From Rugalucina vietnamica (Eukaryota > Mollusca > Bivalvia > Lucinida > Lucinidae), in NCBI GenBank assembly GCA_964017185.1, contig OZ024876.1, positions 18,054,226 through 18,118,225 on the forward strand: a DNA stretch of 64,000 nt. The letters are read 5' to 3'. The notes beneath the pieces were generated by a model. That model worked only from the letters and a program-made list of their open reading frames with translations, had not been told where the DNA came from and ran no database searches. This document shows, one piece after another, positions 33,361 through 44,525 of the stretch (the first letter of the stretch is position 1; each line of letters starts with the position of its first letter). Position numbers and translations under genes: made by a program.

Positions 33361-33525
33361 GAAAAAGGCGCTGGTCAGCTTTAACCGCGAAGCTGCTCAC
33401 CGCCTTTGTTTTCGCTACACGGATAGTACAATCCCTCTTCTTCTTAAATACAAAATTTCAAGCTTCTAGTCTGCTTTTGTGACTGTACAGCCTGGTTTGT
33501 GTCGGATCTGGTCTCCAGTGTCTAG
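33361..33525 (-). repeat. Family A MITE, partial
   Basis: Reverse family A sequence from the palindrome (AAGGCGCTGGTCAGCTTTAA) through CTACACGGATAGTACAATCC to GGTTTGTGTCGGATCTGGTC. The left end is missing. Confidence 0.75.
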
Positions 33526-35007
33526 ACTAATACACAGGCATAATAATCAATGGTTCAGTGCTTATGCAGATCAAACGTCGGCCCATGATGGGTCAAACTA
33601 TAAACCTACGCTTTCAGAAAGCTTTCGACATGGTTGGAACAATTGTACCAATAACATTCTTCATTAAAATTAATAAGAATAATAAAATATACGATAAATC
33701 TTACCTTGCAGGCCCTGTACTTTATTGCTGATTGCTGTAGAAGGTCATCAAATATAATTGTTTACATCTCGAGTATGGGAAGCCGTTAACACTAATGTAA
33801 AATTGGAGAATAAATTATGCAGTTTAATTATTATTTTTTTTTTTTTACGACAATCTAGACAACTATCAAGTGTCCCAACGCCAGATTTGATTTTTTCTTT
33901 CTTTCATATTATGTATGGACTGTTTCAATGACAAATCATATTCTGCAATTTACATGTTTTCAATGGTTATTGGTAGTTTACAAACACAACTGGCGTTCAA
34001 TACTGTCGAGGCTCGCAAGAGGGGAAACATGCAAACCCAGTCACGGGTGTTCTGATTTTTGCACTGAATGTGCAAACACTCATCCGGGACAAATGGCATA
34101 GTAAAACTTAAATTTGAGGTTCTTATCTAATCAGTTATGTTGAAAATGCCAAATATTGATCTGGGATCGTCTTTCGAGAGGTTGTGAATAAATGGGTTGC
34201 CTAGTGCCTTCGCGCAAAGCTGCAGCGTACATCATCAGACTGACCAACGAAACACTGGTAAGAAGGCCTGAGGAAACAAGGGTAACTTTGGTAAGAAGGC
34301 CTGAGGAAATGTGGGTAACTTTAAAACCACCCAAACACACAAGCCGTACATGTAGTTGTAGCCTAAATAGTCAGATGTGAGATGAAATTTCTTATAGATC
34401 TATCTACAGCTCTATATTTCAAATTTTGATACAGTTGTTCATGATGGACAGTTGTCGTTGATGGGCACTTAAAAATCGGTGCTGAGTTTCATGCAACAAA
34501 CCACTCAACTCAAACCTTTTCAGTTAGCTTAGTGTAAAGTATGGTGCGGAATGTTAACAGAATTTAGGTATGGTCAGCTGGTGACTGATGTACTTTTGGG
34601 AATATAATTCAACATCCACGACGGAAATCAGTGATTATCAATCTAATCGTTAAATGGAACAAAAATTAGCAAAGTGTAAATAAAAATATTAAATTGTGAA
34701 TGAAAATTTTAAATGCTTTAACATGATTAATGGCACATGGTTATGAAATGACACACCTCAATGTAAACTTGATATCGGGAATGTTTAATGTTTGTAATAT
34801 ACACGTATGTCATACGTCTAAATATACATTTGGTTTTAGAAAAAGAAAAAAAAAAAAAAAAAAAAAAAAACGAGAAGCATCTGACCAAAGTTCTCAATAT
34901 TGACAGTCCATCTAAAATATGAACAGTCTTAACATCGAGTCATGATAATATTTATGGCACTTCAGTGGGTTGTATACGGTGATACGATAAACCGATGTCT
35001 TTCCTAA
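33526..35007. other. Intergenic region between paralogs 1 and 2
   Basis: Contains a possible 5' untranslated exon of paralog 1 (donor near 33707, minus strand) and a poly-T run near 33832. There is also a 33-bp tandem duplication at about 34258-34323 (GGTAAGAAGGCCTGAGGAAA), a poly-A run at 34850-34870 and AT-rich sequence. No other coding frame is supported. Confidence 0.45.
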
Positions 35008-35502
35008 TTAATGGTTCATAGAGTTGTAAACAATTGCCGCCAAAATCCCTGCCGGAATGCCGATAGTAATTCCAAACATTGTGCTGGGCAAAAGACCGAG
35101 TGACGCCAAACTGTAACCAGCAACGATACCCAGCATCGTTCCCCGGTCCACTCTAAGCTGAACTCGATTCTTCCGTAACCTATAGCAACGGTCTGTGACC
35201 TCCTCCTCTTTCTTTGCGCTCATGAGCCTTAAGTAGGTCATCAGTGGTCCTACAAACAACGCTATCATTATGGCCGTCCTCCCGTAACTTGTCATTCGTC
35301 TCGTAATTTCACCGAGACCCCTCGTATCAGAACTCAACATCGCCGAGATGGGTGCAATCAGACATGATCCCAGTACTACAAACGCTTGTATAGCTTTGCA
35401 TGTCACGTGTACAGTAACCTCAAGACGGGGGTATGGTATTTGTTTCATTTCATGGTCTGTCAGAGAGAAGCCAAGCATATTCTTGAGCCATGGAACGCTC
35501 AT
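35008..35502 (-). CDS. Small glycine-rich membrane protein, paralog 2
   Basis: A 164-residue protein. I chose MSVPWLKNMLGFSLTDHEMK as the start because it aligns with paralog 1; the acceptor TTTCTCATTGCAG lies 20 bases upstream (minus), so the longer open frame to 35577 is intron. The core is shared with the other two copies: IPYPRLEVTVHVT, LGSCLIAPISAM, GPLMTYLRL, VTDRCYRLRKNRVQLRVDR, and a C-terminal hydrophobic GITIGIPAGILAAIVYNSM. As in the others, the coding sequence is one exon behind a 5' intron. A candidate 5' exon donor (GCTCG|GTAATG) is near 35697. No function assigned. Confidence 0.88.
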   Translation of the reverse strand: MSVPWLKNMLGFSLTDHEMKQIPYPRLEVTVHVTCKAIQAFVVLGSCLIAPISAMLSSDTRGLGEITRRMTSYGRTAIMIALFVGPLMTYLRLMSAKKEEEVTDRCYRLRKNRVQLRVDRGTMLGIVAGYSLASLGLLPSTMFGITIGIPAGILAAIVYNSMNH

Positions 35503-36546
35503 AGTCGAGCAGGTGTGGAAACTGCAATGAGAAATACGGTCCAATGCTAAGAAATTCACGAGACCGTTTGATTTCAATACTATTTTAACTGTTTTATTTC
35601 TTTATCACTGTTTCGGCAATTTGATCAATAACTCAAAATAAGCATCAAGATAAAATTTCTACACATAATAATACATTTATCTAAGTAAATCATTACCGAG
35701 CGTTCATTTGATTTTTATGGGGTGGGGTCGGGCCTGTGTACTTTTGCTACTCGCACATCCCGTCTTTTTATTTGTATCTGGTATAAAGCATACAAGCGGC
35801 CACAGTTCTGTCCTTGAACTTCTGTTCAACAAATCTTCCACCAAACCTTCCATCACTAAAATCAATTGGTTGCTCATTTATCTGTACAAAGGCGCAGTTA
35901 AAAAGCGTGATGGTTTGCAAAGTTCTGTTTTAGAATGTTAGCGGCTTGCAATTCAGTAACACACAGTCATTGTCATTTTGTGCATATTATATCGGATCCA
36001 AAAACGTTACCATTGGATCCGAGATATTATATACCACAAGAATTTAGGCGTGTCTTTGTTCTCAACACAGGCGTTAGTATAATAGTTCAAAGGCGTTGTC
36101 AAATGTTAAAAGCATTTTTGTGAAATAGCGATGCAGGTTTCGCAATTTAAACATGGTGTTAAACGCGGCAGTTTGAAAACTAGTATGCGTATACGACAGC
36201 TAAACGATTCCAAACTACGCATTAGCCTATGTGGAGTGGAACCTTTCAGTCTGAACCATTTCTCGCCCACAAATAATGTAAACTGTTGCAACAAAAACGT
36301 GGGCACTTGTCATTTTGATGTTTCTTGATGTTTCTTTGTCACGGTCGCTCTTTAAGACAGATTTATAATGCAGTTCTTTCAAACCTTGGGTATAAAAGCT
36401 ATGGCACTTTGTAATGAAATGAGATCTTCCTCGTCCACTATAGTGTACTTTTATCACATTAACTCCCAGAAAAACATCCCATAAAATTCTTTAACGATTC
36501 ATTGTCCGTTAAGTCTACCGTTGCTCATGTTCGTGCGCGTTATTTC
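35503..36546. other. Intergenic region between paralogs 2 and 3
   Basis: Contains a possible untranslated exon of paralog 2 and an inverted repeat (ATATCGGATCCAA...TTGGATCCGAGATAT, about 35990-36029) related to one near 31754. The remaining short frames are not convincing. Confidence 0.4.
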
Positions 36547-37059
36547 CTACGATGATACTACGCTGTTCAAAAGTGCTGCAAAAACAATTCCAGATGACAT
36601 GCCGACAACCGAACCGAACAAGAGACTATTGGCAAAGTCTCCAAAGGAACCGTGAGCGACCACACCATAGCCAGCAAGCGCACCAAGGATTGACCCCTGA
36701 TCTACACGAACTTGATTTCTGTTCCTTCGTAGTCGATAACATCGGTCCCTAACAGCGTCGTCCGTTTCGATACTACGGAGCCTCATCATGGTCAGGAATG
36801 GTCCGAGGATTAAACCAACGATTACCCCATTTTTGCCGTAAATCGCCATTCGTTGTTGGATTTCTGCCCAGTTTCTGGTATCAGTGCGTATTGCAGCGGA
36901 TATGGGAGCGACGAGACAAGAGCCGAGCAATCCTCCAGCCTGGACCGTCTTGATTGTCACGTGAGTGGTAAGTTCCAATTTTGGGAACGGGATATCTTCC
37001 AACTGCTTGTCGCTCAGTTTAAAACCGAGCATATTCTTTGTCCACGAAACCCCTGGCAT
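36547..37059 (-). CDS. Small glycine-rich membrane protein, paralog 3
   Basis: A 170-residue protein starting MPGVSWTKNMLGFKLSDKQL. The acceptor TTCTCTTTGCAG is 17 bases upstream on the minus strand, so the open frame to 37080 is not all coding. Shared blocks: IPFPKLELTTHVTIK, LLGSCLVAPISAAI, GLILGPFLTMMRLRSIE, VRDRCYRLRRNRNQVRVDQ, and a glycine-rich C-terminal hydrophobic region (GALAGYGV...FGSVVGMSSGIVFAALLN). A candidate 5' untranslated exon ends with CTCG|GTAAGT near 37788. The three genes share orientation, single coding exon and leader intron, so they arose by tandem duplication. Function unknown. Confidence 0.88.
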   Translation of the reverse strand: MPGVSWTKNMLGFKLSDKQLEDIPFPKLELTTHVTIKTVQAGGLLGSCLVAPISAAIRTDTRNWAEIQQRMAIYGKNGVIVGLILGPFLTMMRLRSIETDDAVRDRCYRLRRNRNQVRVDQGSILGALAGYGVVAHGSFGDFANSLLFGSVVGMSSGIVFAALLNSVVSS

Positions 37060-38206
37060 TTTAACTGGCTTAGGCTGCAAAGAGAAGAATTTCCCATAGG
37101 TCAGTAATCCACTTTTTTCGTATTTCCGTTTTTAAACATATTCGACATTATGTACTCTTGCAATATGCTTGAAATTGGCAGCCTTTTTTCTGATCAGCTT
37201 GAATAATCAATGGACATTGAAACTATTTGTGTCCAGAAACAAGCTTGTCTCACTTGACGCTTGATAAATACACCCAAATGCAACTGAAAGGTTCCACTCA
37301 GTACATACATCAGGGCAAATGAGCACATAGGTCTACAAGGCTTGTGATGAAATGTATTGAAAAAGATCAGAAACTCAGTCTGAAACTGGCAGAAAAGATG
37401 TTAGTTCATCATAAGCGCATGCATTTAATGCCACCTCACCTGTACTGACTGCGATCCAATGCTGAAGTTTATATTGCCTAACTGGCGGCCCATAGGTTAA
37501 ATTAAGTCGGTTAGTAAATAGACAAACCTTCCACATATTTGATTTTGACACTTTCAAACAGAGCCCAGGACATTGCATACAGAATGGATAACAACGAATC
37601 AATCAAAATATTGAAAACCTCTCGGCCCAGCTAAACAACGAAATGGCCCGCAGTAGAACCGCGAGTTGATGCCCTTGGAGACGCGGTCTTTGACCCTTAG
37701 GCTTAGCTCATCAGCCGCGAAACAATCTCCGGGCTTAAGAGCCCAACTACACCGCTTCCAGAATATAAAAAAGAAAATTCACTTACCGAGTTTGGGTAAA
37801 AATTCAAAGAAGAAATGCAAACAAGGTCATACGATCGCTTGATATTAAAATACAGGGGCTTTCTGCGGGGTAATCGGTTATACAAAATATTGTTAAAGCT
37901 GGTGTGAATAAGTGGAGTGGAATGGAGTACCGACATAAGTTCAAATCGAGTAGATGCGAGACAGTTTAGCAGCTAGTCACATGCTCGACTTCCTGTTACC
38001 TAGCAGCAATAGAACACTGGTAAAAGATACTTGGCCACGACTCTTAAAACTGTTGCAATGGTAACAGGAAAGACACTGAACAGTCTATAGACTAAGTCCT
38101 CCCGTAAGTCCTACAAGGAGCACATATCTGTGCCCATAAATTTCTCCTACATTTTTTTATCAACACTCTGACATTAATTGTTGTTTTAACCCTGTTTGAC
38201 TGGGAA
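37060..38206. other. Upstream region of paralog 3
   Basis: Probably holds the leader intron and an untranslated first exon (about 37788-37980, minus) of paralog 3. No other coding exon or repeat family was recognised. Confidence 0.4.
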
Positions 38207-38731
38207 TAGTCTGACTGGGCAGCCGTCAAAATGAAGAATCATACCCAGTGGTTCATTTTGCCGTCTGACTCCAGCACATTATCAAAATGCCAAGCTGTTA
38301 GCCACTTTTGGGTGAAAGCCATTATTTACAGAATAAAAAGTTTTTATGCAAAACAAATGGTGTAAAACACTGTAAAACAAAATAATAAACAAACCTCCAT
38401 TTGAAAATTCATAAAATATATCCAAGTTTTGTTTATTTTGATGATTTTTTAAAAGAATCCATACATCATGGCTGACATGTTTTTCTTCAAAAAGTCATCT
38501 TGAGAGGGGAGACATTTCAAATTGCGAGCTTCTGATTGGCTCTCAGAGAGTGCATGACCTCAGCACCCAGCCATCAACCAATCAGATTAGGAATTTCCAT
38601 AAAATCAATGTCTAAAAACAGCTTGCAGAGATATTAATAGAACTTGGGAAATTTTGATAGTGTTGGAGCCAGACGTCAAAATGATAAATCAGTTATCAAA
38701 AATAAATTTTGACGGCTGACCCGCCAGACTA
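38207..38731. mobile_element. MITE with 9-bp target duplication GACTGGGAA
   Basis: The ends TAGTCTGACTGGGCAGCCGT and ...GACCCGCCAGACTA are inverted (TAGTCTG-C-TGGC/GG, then CAGCCGTCAAAAT). A second inverted layer follows (GCCGTCTGACTCCAGCAC against GTGTTGGAGCCAGACGTC). GACTGGGAA is duplicated at 38198-38206 and 38732-38740. Nine-base duplications are typical of Mutator-like elements. No transposase inside. Confidence 0.82.
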
Positions 38732-38871
38732 GACTGGGAAATGTTTGGTTTCAATATCAGAGCTTGGTAATTACTCTGCCACAAGTTAGTTTGATTGTTT
38801 TAGAAATTGTTGCTCTTTGTTGTTTTCGCTTGCTGGGTTTGGATATAAACTATATCATGTTATCATAGTTG

Positions 38872-38937
38872 ACACAGATTAGACTGTTGAAAAAAATGTG
38901 AATTTTGACACAGATTAGACTGTTGAAAAAAATGTTA
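38872..38937. repeat. Short tandem duplication (~33 bp x2)
   Basis: TTGACACAGATTAGACTGTT, then GAAAAAAATGT, occurs twice in direct succession. Confidence 0.7.
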
Positions 38938-38989
38938 ATCTCTCTGATTCAGAATGTGTTTTTGTAACAGTGCAAATAAGTAAGCTAAA

Positions 38990-40880
38990 TAAGAGATGTC
39001 GCAGGACAGCGCGCTCGACTGCTTCTGACCTTTGTCAAACATAAGGCCAAACCCGAACTGTAACCCAAAGCATTATGCTCATACATCTCTTTGCCTTATT
39101 GCAATAAGGTGAAATCACTGAACCATGAAAGTTAACTATAACTACCTAAGATTTAAAGGTCTCACTTTATTGTGAAAGAAGTGTGTTCATATACCAACTG
39201 AGTGCTAAGATACAAGGCAAAATCACTGAACCGTGAAATAAGGTCACACTGACCTGTAAGTTCTTCAGGGTCAAAGGTCTAGTCATACTTACCCATTATG
39301 TGAAAGAAAATATGATCATATACCCATTTAGTGTTGAGATATAAAGCAAAATCACTAAACCATGAAATTAGGTCACAGTGACCTATAAGTATGTTTGGGT
39401 TTATGGTCTGGTCATTATCATTCATAATCAGAAAGAGGAATGAAAAATACCAACTGAGTGTCGAGATATAAGGCAAAGTCACTGAACCATGAAATTAGGT
39501 CACAGTGACCCAGGGATACTTTACGGTCAAAGGTCTTGTCATACGCAAACATATCGTGAAAGAAGTATGTTCATATACCAATTGAGTGCCGAGATATAAG
39601 GGAAAATCACTGAACCGTGAAATAAGGTCATAATGGCCTAGGTCTACTTTGGGTCAAATGTCTTGTCATAGGCAAACATAGTGTGACAGAAGTTTGTTCA
39701 TAAACCAATTGAGTGGCGAGATATAAGGCAAAATCACTGAACCGTGAAATTAGGTCACAGTGACCTATAAGTATATTGGGGTCAAAGGTCTGGTCATACT
39801 CACTCATAATCTGAAAGAAGTATGAAAATATACTAATTCAGTGTCAAGATATAAGGCAAAATCACTGAACCATGAAATTAGGTCACAGTGACCTATAAGT
39901 ATATTGGGGTCAAAGGCCTGGTCATACTCACTCATAATCTGAAAGAAGTAAGAAAATATATTTATTGAGTGTTAAGATATAAGGCAGAATCACTGAACCA
40001 TGGAAAGTAGGTCAACCGACCCTTACCGTCATATACGAACAAGTCAGTGTCGCAAATTCAAAAGATGAATGACCAACCATCTTCCTAAGTTGTTTCTATT
40101 AAGAAAAAAAAAAGAAAAAGAAATTCAGGGAGTTCTAGATTTTGACCTCTAGCCCCACCCCCTGACTCTGACCCAGAGGTCCGATGTCATGGAACCTAAA
40201 GTGTATGAAGTATGAATGCTTTATGTTAAGTTGTTGTCAAGATATGGACTTCTTGTAAAAGTTACACAGCAGTAGATCTGTTTTTTACAATGTTCTAGTT
40301 TTTAACCTCTAGCCCCTCCCCCCAGGCATGGACCCAGAGATCCGATGCCATAAAATGAAACTCAACTCTTCAGGGTACCTATGGTCCGAGTATAAAAGCC
40401 CCCTGATAAAAAGTCTTCAAGATATAGACTTCTTGAATACTATATCACAGAAAAGCCATTATTATTATTAATGGTGTTCTAGATTTTAACCTCTAGCCCA
40501 CCCCCTGGCATGGACCCAGGAATCCAATGCCATGGAATAAAAGCCGATCATACAGGGTGTCAATGGCCAAGTATCAATGCTTTCTGATGAGTGATTGTCA
40601 AGATATGGACTTCTAGAAAACTTTAACGCAAGAATAGCCATTTTTGAAGGTGTTCTAGATTTTAACCTCCAGCCCTACCCCCTGGCCTGGACCCAGGGGC
40701 CCGATGCCATGGAATGAAAGCTAACCCTACAGGGTATCTATGGTCCAAATATGAATGCTTTCTGATGAGTGGTTGTCAAGATATGGACTTCTAGAAAACT
40801 TTAACGCAAGAGTGACGCGCACGGGAACGGTAACGGAAAGTGACTGCAATAGCTCCATGCACTTCGTGCAGTCGAGCTAA
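38990..40880. mobile_element. Helentron/HINE-like element with two tandem arrays
   Basis: Subterminal inverted repeats GCTCGACTGC (39013-39022) and GCAGTCGAGC (40868-40877), and a small hairpin TGCACTTCGTGCA just before the right one, give the same plan as the H elements. The first array (39107-40015) has about eight units of ~126 bp, marked CAAAATCACTGAACC.TGAAA and GGTCACAGTGACCTA. The second (40131-40810) has four units of ~160-180 bp, marked GTTCTAGATTTTAACCTCTA. No genes. Confidence 0.7.
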
Positions 40881-41690
40881 CAAAAATAAAATTCAATTAC
40901 ATGTATCACCGGTCCTACACATTTCAAGTTGAAAAACCACCTCTGCTAACTTTCAGTTCACATGCACGGAGATTTATGGCAGACAAATGGTTTTATCTGA
41001 TGCTGTAGAGCAGATTGTGTTTATTTTAAAATTAAAATACACCCATGACGTCATCCTTTTATAAAAACTGTCCATTATTTTTCGGGAATGGACAGTTTAG
41101 TGTCCATTATTTTTCGCATGAGCTCGTGTGAGCACAAAAGTCATGGTCACCAATGAAGTGTTCATTTTCCCATTGCTGCACCCCAAAACAATGTGTTCGC
41201 AATGTTCAGAGACATTAAATTTTGTGCAGGCTGATTGGAAGCTTTTCAAGCAAATGGTTTAGAATCTACCTAATATTAAATACAATTTGAAATCCTTTGC
41301 GATGAAATAGTCGGTATCATAAATTCCCCTAAAAGATCATCGCATATATCTGTATGAAAAAGGTCCTTGCTCCCTGGTTTCATAGTTAGAAGGTTAGGGT
41401 TAGTGTGAGGTGAATGAGAAACCTGGCAGTAGGAACCGACTTCACACAGTTATTTATGACCAGCTGTTTCCCCCCAAAACAGCCGGGCATTATAATGGTC
41501 CTCTGTCTTTCGAGCATGGAGATTAGCCCTTAACAGATCCATGTACGCTGTCTCATCGATTAACACACATTATTGCATAAATAACCGTGTCAGACGATAT
41601 TAACAGCCATTTATCAATGAAGAGAAAGCCATGCATTAATATTGCAATTCACGCGCGCACGTGCTGTTAATACATGGCTTTTACGTATGC
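40881..41690. other. Unassigned region with small hairpins
   Basis: Contains ACTGTCCATTATTTTTCGGG followed by AATGGACAGT (a hairpin near 41067-41098) and a TGACGTCA palindrome near 41046. No gene or repeat family identified. Confidence 0.4.
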
Positions 41691-42026
41691 TCGTTACCGG
41701 GCGCCACGCAAAGCACGTGCTAGTAATAAGAAACTGAAGTCCGCCCGGAACGAGCATAAAAACGAAAGCTTTTACGCGTATGAAAATGTGATGAGGCTGT
41801 AAAATATAGTGCACCATATTTCTTTCGTTTCTGCACCTTATTTCTTTCGTTTCTGCAGAATTTATGCAATAATAGCGATCAAAAATGATTTTGTCATTCA
41901 TTAACATTCGCTAGGTCCCTCGGGGAGTGTGTAAACCTCGGGCTACGCCCTCGGTTTTCAACACTCCCCTCGGGACCTAGCGAATGTTAATGAATGGAAA
42001 ATCATATTTGATCCCTATATTATGTA
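41687..42026. repeat. Two adjacent foldback structures
   Basis: TATGCTCGTTACCGGGCG pairs with CGCCCGGAACGAGCATA (41687-41760). Then AACATTCGCTAGGTCCC, with ~60 bp in all, pairs with GGGACCTAGCGAATGTT around CCTCGGGCTACGCCCTCGG (41868-42026). They look like MITE cores, but no target duplication was found. Confidence 0.65.
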
Positions 42027-42326
42027 TTTATACAAAATCATAATTAAATGGTATTGAACATAGACACTACGTTTAACGACGTGTAAAAAGGGAAACTACT
42101 GTGAATGCTCTATTTGTACATGGATGCACGAGAAAGTGTTAACATCGTTCACAGTTAGTTTCCTCGTTATGTCCGTGGGATAGTTTGACCAACATATCAT
42201 GTCGCGAGAAAAGAAAATTAAGCGGAAATATGTTGAGCAAGGTCTGGTCAACCGGCTTGCTGTCTAAAGATTAAAAGCGCTTGTTATAACGAAACAAAGG
42301 CGCCAGTGTATGGTGTATTTTAAGTC

Positions 42327-42382
42327 GGAGAAAGTCCTCGTAAGTATCCATTCCTGAAAAATAACTTACTCGGACTTTCTCC
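42327..42382. repeat. Hairpin
   Basis: GGAGAAAGTCCTCGTAAGT and ACTTACTCGGACTTTCTCC form a 19-bp imperfect stem. The flanking 42027-42780 holds nothing else recognised. Confidence 0.6.
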
Positions 42383-42779
42383 TATACATAAAGCTGTCAG
42401 GGTGTTGATACCATGTACTTTAGGACTGCCAGAAAATACAGGGGCACTTGGTCTATAGACTGTGAATTGTTTTGTTTTGTTTTCCTGTTACTCCCATCAA
42501 TCAATTTCTGATTATTCTTGGGAGGTGTACACTCTGGTGTGTTTGCAGGCTGAGCCTACATGCATGAGGATAGAACCTGTGTAGGCATCTTTAACCTGCA
42601 TAGAGGATGACTGTCCCTGCACAGGGGGCCGAAGGATGGCGCACTGTATCATGTCATTCCTGCAAATGACACGAAGAGAATTAAGTGTATTCACAGTTTC
42701 TTTTTTAACACCTTACTAAATCTCAGATAATGTAATCTGATGGATACTTTAAAAATGACACCCAATAAAAGATGAATAA

Positions 42780-42780
<1 letters not shown>

Positions 42781-42827
<47 letters not shown>

Positions 42828-42828
42828 T
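42781..42828. repeat. (ATA)n microsatellite
   Basis: About 15 uninterrupted ATA/TAA triplets. The tyrosine run in the overlapping minus frame is an artefact of it. Confidence 0.95.
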
Positions 42829-43626
42829 TATCGATTGAAGGGTGTAAAATGTGGTTAGAGGTTCAATTCCAGCTACAATTAAATTGATCATTTATATGCC
42901 TATTTGTTTCTGCAAGTGACGCGTTGTACAGTAATTGCGACAAAATGCAAATCTCAGATAACGCAATCATGGATTCGTTGCCTAGCAACCAAAATATATG
43001 GAAAATACATAAAGCCGAAAATGCATAGGTAATGGCGTTGCTAAGCAACAGTTAACACATGTTGGGCTCCATGAACATTCCAGTTGCCTGGAAAGTTCTG
43101 GCTAAACTTACATTACACAAACATGTAAATATATAGCTATTAAAACACCATCAAAGAAATACCAAAGCTTTATGGTTATTTGATTTTTAAAAAGAGGTTT
43201 TCGCGGCAATGACCCCTTTGCTGGCATTCTATGGTTGCTAAGCAACATAAAGTATATGGTCCGATTTAGATGATCTATATTTTCCTGAATGCAGATTTAA
43301 TCAAACTTTAAGAAAATAAAAACATTACCTCTGTCAGATGAATATACACAAAAAATACGCTACAAATTGCATTACTTTTTGAATAACCCACGTATGCACT
43401 TGGCCTCCACGACATTTCGTAAAAAATCACATTCGTCGAAAATGCACTTGATTGCGCAGCTAGATCATAACACACTCGTAAAAGAATGCATGAAGTCGCA
43501 ACATCCCTGTATAAACTTGAAAAGTTCCACGATCAGATACAAATGGACAGTCTGATGCTTGCAAAGATCAGAGGCATGATAGGGTGAAGGCTACACCAAC
43601 AACTAACTTACATGTCCCAATCATAA
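42829..43626. other. Unassigned region with three GTTGC(C/T)(T/A)AGCAAC palindromes
   Basis: GTTGCCTAGCAAC (about 42976) and GTTGCTAAGCAAC (about 43036 and 43232) resemble RFX X-box sites. No gene or repeat was identified around them. A 62-residue frame at 43367-43555 has no recognised features. Confidence 0.4.
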
Positions 43627-44182
43627 CAAGAGGACCACTGGTCCAGAAAACGCTCACCGAAGATTTTGCATGTCAAAAATGACCTTTGACCAAAATGACA
43701 TTGACATTGAATATTAACATAACCTTTTAACTCTTATAAGTTTCAGGCGAAGTTTGGTTTGATTGGTCAAGTGGTTTCTGATAAAATTAAGTTTTAAATT
43801 TGATATGTAAATCAATACTCACATAACTTCATTTACCCAACAAGTAATCTGTACCTACTTTTTTCAGGTCACAAGCTACAAAACTTCTTAACTCTTTAAA
43901 AAAGGTCAAGGTCAGCCCAAGGTCATCACTTGTACAAATTATGATGGGCCAGAGTCCCTGATGCTACATACCAAGTTTTGTTGAAATTGGTCCACCAGTT
44001 CCAGAGAAGATTTTTTAAGGTTTTCACCATATATGGACACGGTGGCCATCTTGGTCATGTGATCTGGACCATTTATACAAAATGCTCCCCCCTAGCTAAG
44101 GATGATCCGCTTGAAATTTGGCTTTGATTGGTCAAGCCTTTTATGAGAAAATTAAGCTTTAAATTAAATATATAAAAAGGAT

Positions 44183-44525
44183 AAATCCCACCCAAGGCGT
44201 AATGGTTAGAGCGTCCGCTTCGGGAGCGGGAGGTCGTGGGTTCGATCCCGGGCCGGGTCATACCAAAGACTTTAAAAATGGTACCAGTGGCTGCCTTGCT
44301 TGGCGCTCAGCATTATAAGGCAACCACTGGCTTCTCTTCTCCCAAAACAAAATATAGCATAACTAACATCGCATGTCTAATATGAAAAAGTCCGAATAAT
44401 AACAAAAAAGGTCTGAAAATAATCAATGTCTGTATTCACTAGAGGACTGTATGGAAGACTGGCCATTGTTCTAAATACGTTATCCTCTATAAATATAGAG
44501 ATTATTATTATTATTATTATTAAAA
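44183..44525 (+). repeat. tRNA-derived SINE (Pro-like head)
   Basis: GGCGTAATGGTTAGAGCGTC contains an A box. An anticodon-arm-like CCGCTTCGGGAGCGG (loop TTCGGGA, CGG anticodon, Pro) and a B box GGTTCGATCCC follow. The body (GGTACCAGTGGCTGCC, TTGGCGCTCAGCATTATAAG) ends in (ATT)n. It is the same family as 32733-33062. It is a SINE rather than a tRNA gene because of the shared body and tail. Confidence 0.85.

Noticed and set aside
35503-35577. Longer N-terminus for paralog 2 (start at 35577)
   Set aside because: The extra residues do not align with the other paralogs and an acceptor TTTCTCATTGCAG sits between that start and MSVPW.
42691-42891. Frame with a poly-tyrosine run
   Set aside because: It is the translation of the ATA microsatellite.
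44183-44270. Possible tRNA-Pro gene
   Set aside because: A second copy with the same downstream body and (ATT)n tail at 32733-33062 shows it is a SINE head. The acceptor stem is poor.
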